A stretch of 64,000 bases of DNA, taken from Hymenobacter sp. APR13. GTDB taxonomy: Bacteria; Bacteroidota; Bacteroidia; Cytophagales; Hymenobacteraceae. This document shows positions 50,599-59,200 of the stretch, piece after piece. The notes under the pieces were generated by a model. The model saw only the letters and a program-made list of their open reading frames with translations, was not told the origin of the DNA and ran no database searches. A program made the translations under genes and the position numbers. The stretch is from contig NZ_CP006587.1 of the NCBI RefSeq assembly GCF_000737515.1, positions 1,116,001-1,180,000 of the forward strand. Reading direction: 5' to 3'. Numbering within the stretch: the stretch's first letter is position 1; each line of letters starts with the position of its first letter.

Positions 50599-51309
50599 AT
50601 GCCACACATTCTCATTTCCGCCGCCGACCGCGGCCTGAAGGACATCGGCTGGCTGCAGAGCAATTTCTCGCTCAGCTTTGGGCCCTACGCCAACCCGGCC
50701 CGCAGCGGCTTCGGGTTGCTACGCGTCTTCAACGACGACTTTGTGCAGCCGGGCGGTGGCTTCGGGCTGCATGCCCACGCCAACATGGAAATCATTTCGG
50801 TGATGCTGGCCGGGCGTATGAACCACAAGGATTCGCTGGGCTACTCCGAGGAGGTGGCCACCGACTGGGTGCAGATTATGAGCGCCGGCACCGGCCTGCG
50901 CCACGAGGAGCACAACATCGGCGACGACGAGGTGAACTTCCTGCAGATCTGGATTGAGCCCAAGCTGCAAAACGTGACGCCCCGCTACCAGCGCCGCCAC
51001 TTCCCGGCCGAGAAGCGCCGCAACCGCCTCACCACCATCGTCAGCAACGAAGAAGGCACGGCCCACTGCTGGATCAACCAGAACGCGAAACTCTCGCTGG
51101 GCTTCTTCGACGCCGGCCAGACCGTAGACTACACGCTGAACCCGCTCAACAAGGGCGTGTTCATCTTTTTGCTCGGAGGCCAGCTGACCGTGAACGGCCA
51201 GGCCGTGGCGCCGCGCGAAAGCCTGGGTTTGTGGGAAACCGCCGACGTGCACATCAGCTGCGAGGCGGAAAGCAAGTTTATCGTCATCGAAGCGCCTATC
51301 AATCACTAG
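50599..51309 (+). CDS. Pirin family protein (bicupin), copy 2
   Basis: 236 residues, aligned throughout with the pirin at 49188. The iron site is FGLHAHANMEIISVMLAGRMNHKD, then VQIMSAGTGLRHEEHN, and the second cupin ends GVFIFLLGGQLTVNGQAVAPRESLGLWE. It starts four bases after the nitroreductase stop codon. The pair and the intervening nitroreductase are consistent with redox metabolism of aromatic or quinone compounds, but that is inference. The hairpin at 51343-51378 follows the stop. Confidence 0.92.
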   Translation: MPHILISAADRGLKDIGWLQSNFSLSFGPYANPARSGFGLLRVFNDDFVQPGGGFGLHAHANMEIISVMLAGRMNHKDSLGYSEEVATDWVQIMSAGTGLRHEEHNIGDDEVNFLQIWIEPKLQNVTPRYQRRHFPAEKRRNRLTTIVSNEEGTAHCWINQNAKLSLGFFDAGQTVDYTLNPLNKGVFIFLLGGQLTVNGQAVAPRESLGLWETADVHISCEAESKFIVIEAPINH

Positions 51310-51342
51310 GCGCTTGCGGGCGGCTTTGGCCGTTTCCATACT

Positions 51343-51378
51343 CACCGGCCCGGCAACCACAGCGTTGCCGGGCCGGTG
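51343..51378. terminator. Strong hairpin after the second pirin
   Basis: A 15-bp perfect stem CACCGGCCCGGCAAC (51343-51357) with 51364-51378, loop 6 bases. No U-tract follows, so it may be a terminator or a 3' stabiliser. The rest of the 284-base gap holds no gene. Confidence 0.5.
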
Positions 51379-51593
51379 GCGTTTGCGGCCTGCCAGATTG
51401 GTCGTCAGCAGGCTTGCAGAAGGGGCAGATAAAGCTCTGATGGCGTTTTTGGAGCGGCGTGCCGGCCGAAACTCACTATTGCCAGCAGCCCGCGCCCTCA
51501 CAACCAACAGATTATGATACGCCTATGCTATTCAGCCGGGATTAAATACCGACTTTTGCCGACGAATCCGTTGGTCTGCGTCTGCTTACTCAT

Positions 51594-54047
51594 ATGAAAC
51601 AAACTCTTCTCTTTGTTGCGCTGGCGCTGGCCAGCTTGGCCGCCCGGGCGCAGGATCTGCCCTACCAGCTGCCGCCCAAAGCCATTGCCACCCTGGCCGA
51701 AACGCCGCCCACGCCGCGCGTGAGCATCTCGCCCGATGGCCAGTGGATGCTGCAGCTCGACGTGCAGGACATGCCCACCATCGCCGACCTGTCGCAGCCG
51801 GAGTTGCGCCTGGCGGGCTTGCGCATCAACCCGCGCACCAACGGGCCCAGCCGCGTGACCTACGCCACCATGCTCCGCCTCAAGCGCCTGCCCGACGGCA
51901 AGGAACTGCTGATCCAGGGCCTGCCGGCTAACGCCCGCATCAGCGAAGTCACCTGGTCGCCGGACAACACCAAGATTGCCTTCACTCACACCACCAACAA
52001 CCACATCGAGCTGTGGCTGGCGGATGTGGCGTCGGCCTCAGCCCGGCTGGTGCCGAACATCTTTCTGAACGGCGTATTTGGCTCCAGCTACGAGTGGGTG
52101 TCCGATAGCAAAGCCGTAATTGCCCGCGCCATTGTGGGCGGCCGCGGCGAGGTGCCGTCGGCCACGGTGGCCCCCACCGGCCCCACCATTCAGGAAAACA
52201 ACGGCCGCACCGCCGCCGCCCGCACCTACCAGGATCTGCTGAAAAACCCCGCCGACGAGCGGCAATTCCAGTATTTCGCCTTGTCGCAGGCCGTGCGTGT
52301 GACTACGGATGGGCGGATGCAGCCGCTCGGCGAGCCGGGCATCATTCAGCAGGCTTCGCCGTCGCCGAACGGCCGCTACGTGCTGGTGAAGACGCGCCAC
52401 CGGCCGTTTTCCTACACCCTGCCCGTGAGCAGCTTCCCGGTGCGGGTAGACATTCTGAGCATCGACGGGCCCGTAGTGAAGGCGCTGGAAGACCTGCCGC
52501 TGGCCGATAACGTGCCTACCAGCTTCGACGCGGCCCCTACCGGCCCGCGGGCCCACGGCTGGCGCGAAGATGCCCCGGCCACCGTGTTCTGGGTGGAAGC
52601 CCAGGACGGCGGCGACCCCAAAACGGCGGCCCCTATTCGCGACAAAGTATTTGCGCTGGCCGCCCCGTTTGAGGGCGCGCCGCTGGAGCTGGCCGCGCTG
52701 CCCATGCGCTACGCCGGCATCTACTGGGGCACCGACAAGCTGGCGCTGGTGCAGGGCTACCGCTGGGCCGACCGCCACGAAACCACCTGGACGCTGGACC
52801 TGGCCACCAAAACCTCGCTCACCGTCCTGTTCGACCGCTCGTCGCAGGACACCTACACCGACCCCGGCACGCCCTACCTGAAGCGCAACGCCCTGGGCCG
52901 CCAGGTGCTGGCCACCGACCCTACCAGCAGCACCATTTACCTGCTGAGCAACGGTGCCTCGCCGGAAGGCGACCGGCCGTTTGTGGACGAGATGAACGTG
53001 CGTACCAAGAAGATTCTGCGCTGGTGGCGCTCGGAGGCGCCGTTCTACGAGCAGCCCATTACCATCCTCGACGAAAGCAAGCGCCAACTCATCACCCGCC
53101 GCGAGTCGGTGACGGACGCGCCCAACTACTTCCTGCGCGACGCCCGCAGCAACCGCCTCACGCCGCTCACCAAGTTTGCCAACCCCTACGCCAGCCTCGG
53201 CGGCCTGAAAAAGCAGGTACTCAAGTATAAGCGCGCCGACGGCGTCGACCTGACCGCCAACCTCTACCTGCCGCCCACCTACAAAAAGGAAGACGGCCCG
53301 CTGCCCACGCTGCTGGAGGCTTACCCCGTGGAATTCAAGGACAAGAAGGACGCCAGCCAGGTGAAAGGCTCGCCCTACACCTTCACGCGCCTCTCGTGGG
53401 GCTCGCCGGTGTATTGGGTGACGCAGGGCTACGCCGTGCTGCAGGGCACCAGCATTCCGATTGTGGGGGAAGGCACCAAAGAGCCCAACGACACCTACAC
53501 CGAGCAGCTGGTGGCCTCGGCCAAAGCCGCCATCGACGAAGGCCAGCGCCTGGGCGTGGTGGACCCCAAGCGCGTGGCCGTGATGGGCCACAGCTACGGC
53601 GCCTTCATGACGGCCAACCTGCTGGCCCACTCCAACCTGTTCCGGGCCGGCATTGCGCGCAGCGGCGCCTACAACCGCACGCTCACGCCGTTTGGCTTCC
53701 AGGGCGAGGAGCGCACCTACTGGCAGGCCCCGGAGGTCTACAACGCCATGTCGCCGTTCAACTACGCCAACAAAATCAAGACGCCCATCCTGCTGATTCA
53801 TGGTGAGGCCGACAACAACTCCGGCACTTTCCCCATCCAGAGTGAGCGGTTCTACAACGCCCTGAAAGGCCACGGCGCCACCGTGCGTTACGTGGTGCTG
53901 CCCGCCGAAAGCCACGGCTACGCCGCCCGTGAGTCCATCATGCACATGCTGTGGGAGATGAACTCCTGGCTGAATAAGTACGTGAAAACGCCGGCCACCG
54001 TAGGCTCGGCGCCGGTACCGGCCGGTGCGCAGGCGCCCGGCAACTAG
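51594..54047 (+). CDS. S9 family serine peptidase, exported
   Basis: 817 residues. MKQTLLFVALALASLAARAQ is a signal peptide. A long propeller domain (TPRVSISPDGQWMLQLD; EVTWSPDNTKIAFTHTT) precedes the alpha/beta hydrolase. Catalytic Ser lies in MGHSYGAFMTANLL, Asp in IHGEADNNSGTFPIQSERF and His in VLPAESHGYAARESI. This is the glutamyl-endopeptidase/dipeptidyl-peptidase-like branch of S9. It is exported and likely periplasmic. The spacing to the next gene contains an intrinsic terminator. Confidence 0.93.
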   Translation: MKQTLLFVALALASLAARAQDLPYQLPPKAIATLAETPPTPRVSISPDGQWMLQLDVQDMPTIADLSQPELRLAGLRINPRTNGPSRVTYATMLRLKRLPDGKELLIQGLPANARISEVTWSPDNTKIAFTHTTNNHIELWLADVASASARLVPNIFLNGVFGSSYEWVSDSKAVIARAIVGGRGEVPSATVAPTGPTIQENNGRTAAARTYQDLLKNPADERQFQYFALSQAVRVTTDGRMQPLGEPGIIQQASPSPNGRYVLVKTRHRPFSYTLPVSSFPVRVDILSIDGPVVKALEDLPLADNVPTSFDAAPTGPRAHGWREDAPATVFWVEAQDGGDPKTAAPIRDKVFALAAPFEGAPLELAALPMRYAGIYWGTDKLALVQGYRWADRHETTWTLDLATKTSLTVLFDRSSQDTYTDPGTPYLKRNALGRQVLATDPTSSTIYLLSNGASPEGDRPFVDEMNVRTKKILRWWRSEAPFYEQPITILDESKRQLITRRESVTDAPNYFLRDARSNRLTPLTKFANPYASLGGLKKQVLKYKRADGVDLTANLYLPPTYKKEDGPLPTLLEAYPVEFKDKKDASQVKGSPYTFTRLSWGSPVYWVTQGYAVLQGTSIPIVGEGTKEPNDTYTEQLVASAKAAIDEGQRLGVVDPKRVAVMGHSYGAFMTANLLAHSNLFRAGIARSGAYNRTLTPFGFQGEERTYWQAPEVYNAMSPFNYANKIKTPILLIHGEADNNSGTFPIQSERFYNALKGHGATVRYVVLPAESHGYAARESIMHMLWEMNSWLNKYVKTPATVGSAPVPAGAQAPGN

Positions 54048-54070
54048 CTAGCTCCGCCAACGCATTTCCC

Positions 54071-54105
54071 AACACCCCGGGCCATCTGGTTCGGGGTGTT
54101 TTTTT
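54071..54105 (+). terminator. Rho-independent terminator of the S9 peptidase
   Basis: A 9-bp stem AACACCCCG (54071-54079) with 54092-54100 and T7 at 54099-54105. Confidence 0.88.
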
Positions 54106-54223
54106 GTTACCGGCAGGCTGGCATATTCCTGATGTGCAATATTATGCCCTGCTTACAACCCAACCATTCCACCGGCCGTTTTAGGGGCATATATCAGTTT
54201 TCCAACTGCTAAATTCCACTGAC

Positions 54224-54517
54224 ATGAAGACCATCAAACTATATGCGGCCATGCTGTCGGCCGTCTTGCTGCTGGGCAGCACGGTTTCCGCTTCCGACGC
54301 CGCCGCCCAGTCGGGCATGAGCCGGAAAGGCAAAGGCGCCATCATCGGGGGTGGCACGGGTGCCGCGGCCGGCGCCGTCATTGCCGGTAAAGGCGACCGG
54401 GGCAAAGGCGCCATCATTGGCGGCGCGGCTGGGGCCGTAGGCGGGGCCATCATCGGCCGCAAAAAAGACAAGAAAAAGGACCCGGTCCGCTACCGCCAGT
54501 ACTCCAAGAAAGACTAG
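54224..54517 (+). CDS. Exported glycine-zipper protein
   Basis: 97 residues. MKTIKLYAAMLSAVLLLGSTVSA is a signal peptide. The middle is two near-identical glycine-zipper units, GKGAIIGGGTGAAAGAVIAGKG and GKGAIIGGAAGAVGGAIIGRKK, which can form helical hairpins in a membrane (YMGG-like/Rick_17kDa type). The tail is strongly basic (KKDKKKDPVRYRQYSKKD). Probably an envelope-associated small protein; role unknown. Confidence 0.82.
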   Translation: MKTIKLYAAMLSAVLLLGSTVSASDAAAQSGMSRKGKGAIIGGGTGAAAGAVIAGKGDRGKGAIIGGAAGAVGGAIIGRKKDKKKDPVRYRQYSKKD

Positions 54518-54539
54518 TTTCCTGACATTCGACGTCAGC

Positions 54540-54575
54540 AAAAAGGCCCCGTACCAATTGGTACGGGGCCTTTTT
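54540..54575. terminator. Bidirectional terminator, perfect 36-bp palindrome
   Basis: A 16-bp stem AAAAAGGCCCCGTACC (54540-54555) with 54560-54575, loop AATT, U-tract on both strands. Lies between the glycine-zipper gene and arsM, which are convergent. Confidence 0.92.
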
Positions 54576-54663
54576 AGCAATCAGACAGGAGTATTGAGCA
54601 CTCAGCCTATCGTTACAGGACTACTTACTTAGTGAAGCCAAGCTGGCACCTTGGCTGGCGCCG

Positions 54664-55713
54664 TTAGCAGCCGCAGGACGCCACCGCGGCATCGGTGCCG
54701 GCGGGCGCGGCGGCCGTGGGGCCGCACGGAAACAGGCCGAAGTGCTGCTCCTTGCTGCCGAGCACGCGGAAGTGCGCGCCGTAGCGGGTCTGGCCCACCA
54801 TATCGGCGGTATTGCCGCACACCAGCATGGGGCGGCCGGTTTCAAAGCGGTGGTGGTCGTCGAGGACGAAGGCGTGCGGGTGGCCGGGGATAGTACCGAG
54901 GTAGGTGGCCACTTGGCCGTAGTCTTCGCACCGGTCTTCAAGAGCCAGCTTGAAGGCCCGCACCGTGAGCGAGTAGAAGCCGATGTTGCCCACTTTGGCC
55001 TCAATTTCGGGGTTGCCGATGGTGAGGCGGCGGCTGGCCGTGAGGCGGTAGTCATCGACGCCCAGCTTTTGCAGCAGGCGCCGGAAATCGTCGATGTAGA
55101 GCGCGCCGCTCAGGCACTCGCCGTACAGCACGGGGTCTTGGCGCAGCACTTCGGGCACGCGGCGGTCCGAGAAGACGTCGGCAATGTGCAGCTCGCCGCC
55201 GGGCTTCAGCACCCGGAAAATCTCGCGGTAGGTGGCTTCCTTATCGGTGCTAAGGTTGAGCACGCAGTTGCTGACCACCACGTCCACGCTATTGTCGGGC
55301 AGGCCGGCCGAGTGCAGGTCTTCGATGTAGCCGTGGCGGAACTCCACGTTGGGCCGCGAGTAGCCGAAGCGCGCCGTGTGCGTGTTGATGTGGCGGCGGG
55401 CCACGTCCAGCTGCTCCTCGGTCATGTCCACCCCGATTACGTGGCCCTCCTGCCCTACCAGCTTGGACAGCAGATAGGCGTCGCGGCCGCTGCCGCTGCC
55501 CAGGTCGAGCACGGTGCAGCCTTCCACCAGCGGCGGCACGGCCACGCCGCAGCCGTAGTATTTTTCCAGCACTTCCGACTCCAGCTGAGCCAGAATCCGC
55601 TTGTGCTCGTCGGGTATATCGTCGGTGCAGCAGGCATTGGTTTGCAGGTCATCCTGCGTGCGCAGCTGCTGGCCGTAGTAGTCCTGAACCTGGTTGTGCG
55701 TGAGGTCTTGCAT
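54664..55713 (-). CDS. arsM: Arsenite S-adenosylmethyltransferase
   Basis: 349 residues. The SAM-binding motif is CTVLDLGSGSGRDAYLLSKLVG, with GVDMTEEQLDVARR as motif II. Arsenite-binding Cys appear as CC in TNACCTDD, then SNCVLNLSTDKE and GECLSGALYIDDFRRLL, the positions of the conserved As(III) ligands in ArsM. The C-terminal domain ends with a Gly/Ala/Cys tail (VASCGC). The enzyme methylates arsenite to volatile or less toxic forms. No arsR or other ars gene is adjacent. Confidence 0.93.
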   Translation of the reverse strand: MQDLTHNQVQDYYGQQLRTQDDLQTNACCTDDIPDEHKRILAQLESEVLEKYYGCGVAVPPLVEGCTVLDLGSGSGRDAYLLSKLVGQEGHVIGVDMTEEQLDVARRHINTHTARFGYSRPNVEFRHGYIEDLHSAGLPDNSVDVVVSNCVLNLSTDKEATYREIFRVLKPGGELHIADVFSDRRVPEVLRQDPVLYGECLSGALYIDDFRRLLQKLGVDDYRLTASRRLTIGNPEIEAKVGNIGFYSLTVRAFKLALEDRCEDYGQVATYLGTIPGHPHAFVLDDHHRFETGRPMLVCGNTADMVGQTRYGAHFRVLGSKEQHFGLFPCGPTAAAPAGTDAAVASCGC

Positions 55714-55871
55714 GTAAAGCTAGCGTGATACGTGTGAGAGGATTCTGACTTACGAAGCTATCAGGTTTTTCAGATTGATTGGCCGGCGCGCTCCGACCAG
55801 CGCCTGATACAATGCGGGCATTTCCAACCTCGACTGCAACCCGCAGGCAGGATTTCAAGAACAAGCACGCT

Positions 55872-56807
55872 ATGCAACTCTTCGTGTACGCAACGCTCAA
55901 CGACCCGGCCCGCCAGCTGCTGCTTCAGCAGCTGCCCGCCGGCATCCACCCCACTTTCCGGCAGGACCTACCGGAAAGCCAGCAGCAGGCGGCTTTTCAA
56001 CAGGCCGAAGTAGTATTTGGCAACCCGCCGCCGGAGTGGTTTGCGGCCGGGGCGCCGGCCGCGCTGCAGTTCTGGCAGATTGACTCGGCCGGCATCGACC
56101 GGTATCAGGAGCTGCGGGTGGCGTTTCCGGTGGCCAACGTGGGCGACTATTTCGCGTGGCCCTGCGCCGAAACTATTGTGGCGGGCATTCTGGGCTGGTA
56201 CCGCGCCATTCCGGAGCTGGCCGTGCTGCAGAGCCGGCGGCAGTGGGTGGGCGGCCCCATCCGGGGCCGCGTGGGCCTGCTGCGCGACAAACGGGTGGTG
56301 ATTCTGGGCAGTGGCGCCATCGGGCAGGCCGTGGCCGAGCAGCTGGCGGGGTTCCGCTGCCACGTGCAGCTGCTGGCTCGCATCGATGCCCGTGCCCAGC
56401 TCCACTCCCGCGAAGACCTGCTGGCCGCGCTACCCGAAACCGATTTGGTAATCAACTGCCTGCCCGGCAGCGCCGACCAGTTTTTCTCGGCCGACATGGT
56501 GCAGGCCCTGCCCGCCCACGCGCTCTACGCCAGCGTCGGGCGCGGCAACACCACCGACGAGGCCGCGCTGCTGGCCGCCCTGCAAGCCGGGCGCCTGGCC
56601 GGCGCCGTCCTCGACGTAACGGCCCAGGAGCCGCTGCCCGCCGACCATCCGCTGTGGAGCCTACCCAATGTGCTGCTCACCCAGCACAGCGGCGGCGGCC
56701 AGCCCCGCGAAGACGAAGGCAAAGTGGAAATCCTGCTCGACAACCTGCACCGCCTGCGCCACCAGCAGCCGCTGCAAAACCTGGTACAGCTGGCCCGCGG
56801 GTATTGA
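55872..56807 (+). CDS. D-2-hydroxyacid dehydrogenase
   Basis: 311 residues. The NAD(P) site is VVILGSGAIGQAVAEQLAGFRCHVQLLAR. The catalytic Arg lies in YASVGRGNTTDEAALLAALQAGRLAGAVLDV, the Glu in TAQEPLPADHPLW and the His in VLLTQHSGGGQ. These three define the family (GhrA/SerA-like); glyoxylate or hydroxypyruvate reductase is the usual guess for a protein of this length. The longer frame upstream to 55779 is not needed. A family C repeat follows its stop. Confidence 0.9.
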   Translation: MQLFVYATLNDPARQLLLQQLPAGIHPTFRQDLPESQQQAAFQQAEVVFGNPPPEWFAAGAPAALQFWQIDSAGIDRYQELRVAFPVANVGDYFAWPCAETIVAGILGWYRAIPELAVLQSRRQWVGGPIRGRVGLLRDKRVVILGSGAIGQAVAEQLAGFRCHVQLLARIDARAQLHSREDLLAALPETDLVINCLPGSADQFFSADMVQALPAHALYASVGRGNTTDEAALLAALQAGRLAGAVLDVTAQEPLPADHPLWSLPNVLLTQHSGGGQPREDEGKVEILLDNLHRLRHQQPLQNLVQLARGY

Positions 56808-56822
56808 GAAGCGTTAGTTGAA

Positions 56823-56907
56823 CATCATGCTGAGCTTGCCGAAGCATCTCTACCGCTTCGTTGAATAAACGTTGCAGTAGAGTTGCTTTGGCAAACTCAG
56901 CATGACG
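56823..56907. repeat. Intergenic inverted repeat, family C, degenerate copy
   Basis: Arms 56823-56853 (CATCATGCTGAGCTTGCCGA...) and 56877-56907 pair with several mismatches. The left arm is nearly identical to 48742-48772. It begins 16 bases after the dehydrogenase stop and lies between convergent genes. Confidence 0.82.
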
Positions 56908-56951
56908 CTCTGAATAAAATTCCTGCGCCTCCAAAAAAGCAGCCCGTCTGT

Positions 56952-58109
56952 CTACTCCTTCACCAGCTTGCGCACCACCGGCTGCCCGGCTACTTCGGCC
57001 TGCACCCAGTAGATGCCGGGCGCCCAACCGGATATAGACAGTTGCAGGCTACCGTCGGAAGTGCGGCGCGGGGTGGCCGGCACCACGCGGCCCAGCGCAT
57101 CCGTCACGCGCAGCCGGGTTAGCGGCTGGCCGGCTTCGGCGCGCAGCGTGACCAGCTCCTGCGCCGGGTTGGGCGCCAGCTGCAACAGCCGGCCGGAGGT
57201 TTCGGGCTTGGTAGATGTCACCAGCCCAGTCAGGCGGTAGGGCCGCAGGAAGCGCCAGATTTCCCGGCTGGCGTTGATGTCGCGGTTGGTGACGCCGATG
57301 TTCACCGGCGCGCCCGGCCAGGTGTGGCCGCCCCCGATGATGCGGTAGTGCTCTACCACGCTGCCATTGCGGCCGCCCGTGTATAGCTGCCGCTCCACGG
57401 TGCTGCCGTCGGCGGTGTTGATGTCGGGCACTTGGGTGATGATTGGCGTGGGGTTGCAGCCGTTGCGCTGCACCCAGCTGGCCAGCAGCGTCGGGATAGG
57501 CAAGAACAGGATGTTGCCGTTGTAGGGCACGGTGCCGTCGGCGGTGCCGTGGATTTCGAGGATGGGCACCGCCCGCCCCGGCATGCACACCGCCTGACGG
57601 CTGGCCACCATGCTGCCCGTAACCGACGCAATGGCGGCAATGCGGCCGCTCAGCTGGCAGGCCAGCTCGTAGCTCATAAAGCCGCCGTTGCTCATGCCGG
57701 TGCTGTACACCCGGTTGGCGTCAATGCGGTAGCGGGCGCTGAGCGTGTCAATCAGGGCAGCCAGAAATGCTACGTCGTTGGGGCCGCCGCTGCCGGGGGG
57801 CGTAAACGTGTTCCAGTAGCGGCTGCCGGTGCCGTCGAGGGTGCCGTTGGGATGCACCACCAGGAAATTAGCGGTGTCGGCAATGGCCCGGAAGTCGCCA
57901 TACTGCTCCTGCTCCAGGTTGTTGGAACCGTAGCCGTGCAGGTTGAGCAGCAGCGGCACCGCTTGGTTTCCGGTGTAGGCCCGCGGCACGTAGAGGCGGT
58001 AGTCGCGCACGGCGCCCCCGAAACGGATGGTGCCGGTGATGGTGGACTGGGCCCGCAGGCCGGACGCGACCAGCAACAGGCCGCAGCAGAGTAGAAATCG
58101 AAGGCGCAT
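56952..58109 (-). CDS. PHB depolymerase-type esterase with T9SS sorting domain
   Basis: 385 residues. MRLRFLLCCGLLLVASGLRAQ is a signal peptide. The esterase domain has LLLNLHGYGSNN, GMSNGGFMSY with the catalytic Ser, HGTADGTVPY with the Asp, and GGGHTWPG with the His. Family members hydrolyse poly(3-hydroxybutyrate), feruloyl or acetyl esters. The C-terminal domain (LAPNPAQELVTLRAEAGQP ... WAPGIYWVQAEVAGQPVVRKLVKE) is a T9SS type A sorting domain, so it is exported by type IX. Substrate unknown. Confidence 0.9.
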   Translation of the reverse strand: MRLRFLLCCGLLLVASGLRAQSTITGTIRFGGAVRDYRLYVPRAYTGNQAVPLLLNLHGYGSNNLEQEQYGDFRAIADTANFLVVHPNGTLDGTGSRYWNTFTPPGSGGPNDVAFLAALIDTLSARYRIDANRVYSTGMSNGGFMSYELACQLSGRIAAIASVTGSMVASRQAVCMPGRAVPILEIHGTADGTVPYNGNILFLPIPTLLASWVQRNGCNPTPIITQVPDINTADGSTVERQLYTGGRNGSVVEHYRIIGGGHTWPGAPVNIGVTNRDINASREIWRFLRPYRLTGLVTSTKPETSGRLLQLAPNPAQELVTLRAEAGQPLTRLRVTDALGRVVPATPRRTSDGSLQLSISGWAPGIYWVQAEVAGQPVVRKLVKE

Positions 58110-58214
58110 AGGACAGGGGCTTAAAACGAAGTGTAAAAGGAATGAAGCCAGCCGGGAGGGCCCAAAGGGCTTATCCGAAAGCAGCTGAGTTATGACCGGC
58201 GGCCCGCGCTGCAG

Positions 58215-58754
58215 CTAGGCGGCCGGCAGCGCCAGGTCGTCGTAGGAAATGCCGATTACTTCCACCACTTCCTCCTGGCCGCCCAGCTGCAGCGTTACGA
58301 GCTGGCCCAACTGCGCGCCCTGCACCGCCCGGGCAATGGGCGCTACAAAGGCCAGCCGGCCTTCGGCCACGTCGGCTTCGTCTACGCCCACAATGGTGAA
58401 GCGCCGCTCGGTACCGGGCCGGCCGCCGGTGCGGGTGCGCAGCGTCACGGTGGCACCAAACCGCACTTCCTGGGGCGGCTGGGCCCGCGGGTCTATCAGC
58501 CGGGCACTGCCGAGCCGGGCGTTGAGGGCCGCGAGCTGGGCGTTGTAAAGAGACAGCAGGCGGGTACGGTCGGCGTCGTTTTCGCGGTTGGCTTCGGCGC
58601 GGGTGCGGGCCGCATCCAGCGTGGTCAGCTCGGCCCGCAGCAAAGCCAGCCCCCGGGGCGTGACGTAGTTGGCCATGCCGGGCGGCAGGGGAGCGCGGGG
58701 CGGCACAATGGGCGCCTCCAGCGAATCGTCTTCTTTGGTGAATGCACGGCTCAT
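58215..58754 (-). CDS. greB: GreA/GreB family transcription elongation factor
   Basis: 179 residues. An N-terminal coiled-coil hairpin (YVTPRGLALLRAELTTLDAARTRAEANRENDADRTRLLSLYNAQLAALNARLGSARLID) with an acidic tip enters the RNA polymerase secondary channel. A C-terminal FKBP-like domain (EVRFGATVTLRTRTGGRPGTERRFTIVGVDEADVAEGRLAFVAPIARAVQGAQLGQLVTL) follows. It stimulates cleavage of backtracked transcripts. A Pro-rich N-terminal extension (KEDDSLEAPIVPPRAPLPPG) is present. The frame to 58820 upstream is antisense GC-rich repeat and is rejected. Confidence 0.87.
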   Translation of the reverse strand: MSRAFTKEDDSLEAPIVPPRAPLPPGMANYVTPRGLALLRAELTTLDAARTRAEANRENDADRTRLLSLYNAQLAALNARLGSARLIDPRAQPPQEVRFGATVTLRTRTGGRPGTERRFTIVGVDEADVAEGRLAFVAPIARAVQGAQLGQLVTLQLGGQEEVVEVIGISYDDLALPAA

Positions 58755-58773
58755 GCCTGTGCTAACGCAGGCC

Positions 58774-58831
58774 GGCCCCGCAGGTTGGGGCCGCGGCGGG
58801 CCCGGCCGGCTGGGCCCCAACCTGCGGGGCC
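58774..58831. repeat. GC-rich inverted repeat, family J (19-bp perfect arms)
   Basis: Arms 58774-58792 (GGCCCCGCAGGTTGGGGCC) and 58813-58831 are perfectly complementary; each arm is itself nearly palindromic. It lies 20 bases upstream of the greB start, so it could also act in its promoter region. The 446-base gap to pfkB holds nothing else that I can support. Confidence 0.82.
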
Positions 58832-59200
58832 CGGCTTCGGCCGCCTACAGCCGCCCACAGCAGCGACAGCCGACGCAACCGCCCAAACCAGACCACCGCG
58901 CCGGCTGATACGCGACGAAAATCCGGCCGCTGCGGCTTGTCCATGGGCGGCCGGCCACGGCCCAGCACCGGCACCGCACAACCCGGCAGGTCCCGCACCG
59001 GTACACCGTCGTACCTGCAGCTTCTGCCGGCCCGCTGCCATGCCTCCTGCTTTCCCAGCTGCCGCCGTTAGCCGGCGCCCGGGCAGTAGTGCCGCGCCGG
59101 CCGGCAGATTTCCTGCAATTTTCAGTTCTTGTTGCTCCCGGATTTCCCGTTTTCCTGCGGCGCTGCCAGTGTCAGCGCCGCCCTCACTCTACCCCCGCTT

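Noticed and set aside
52038..53945. Long minus-strand open frame opposite the S9 peptidase (635 codons)
   Set aside because: Same antisense effect; low-complexity Gly/Val/Arg composition and no start or domain support.
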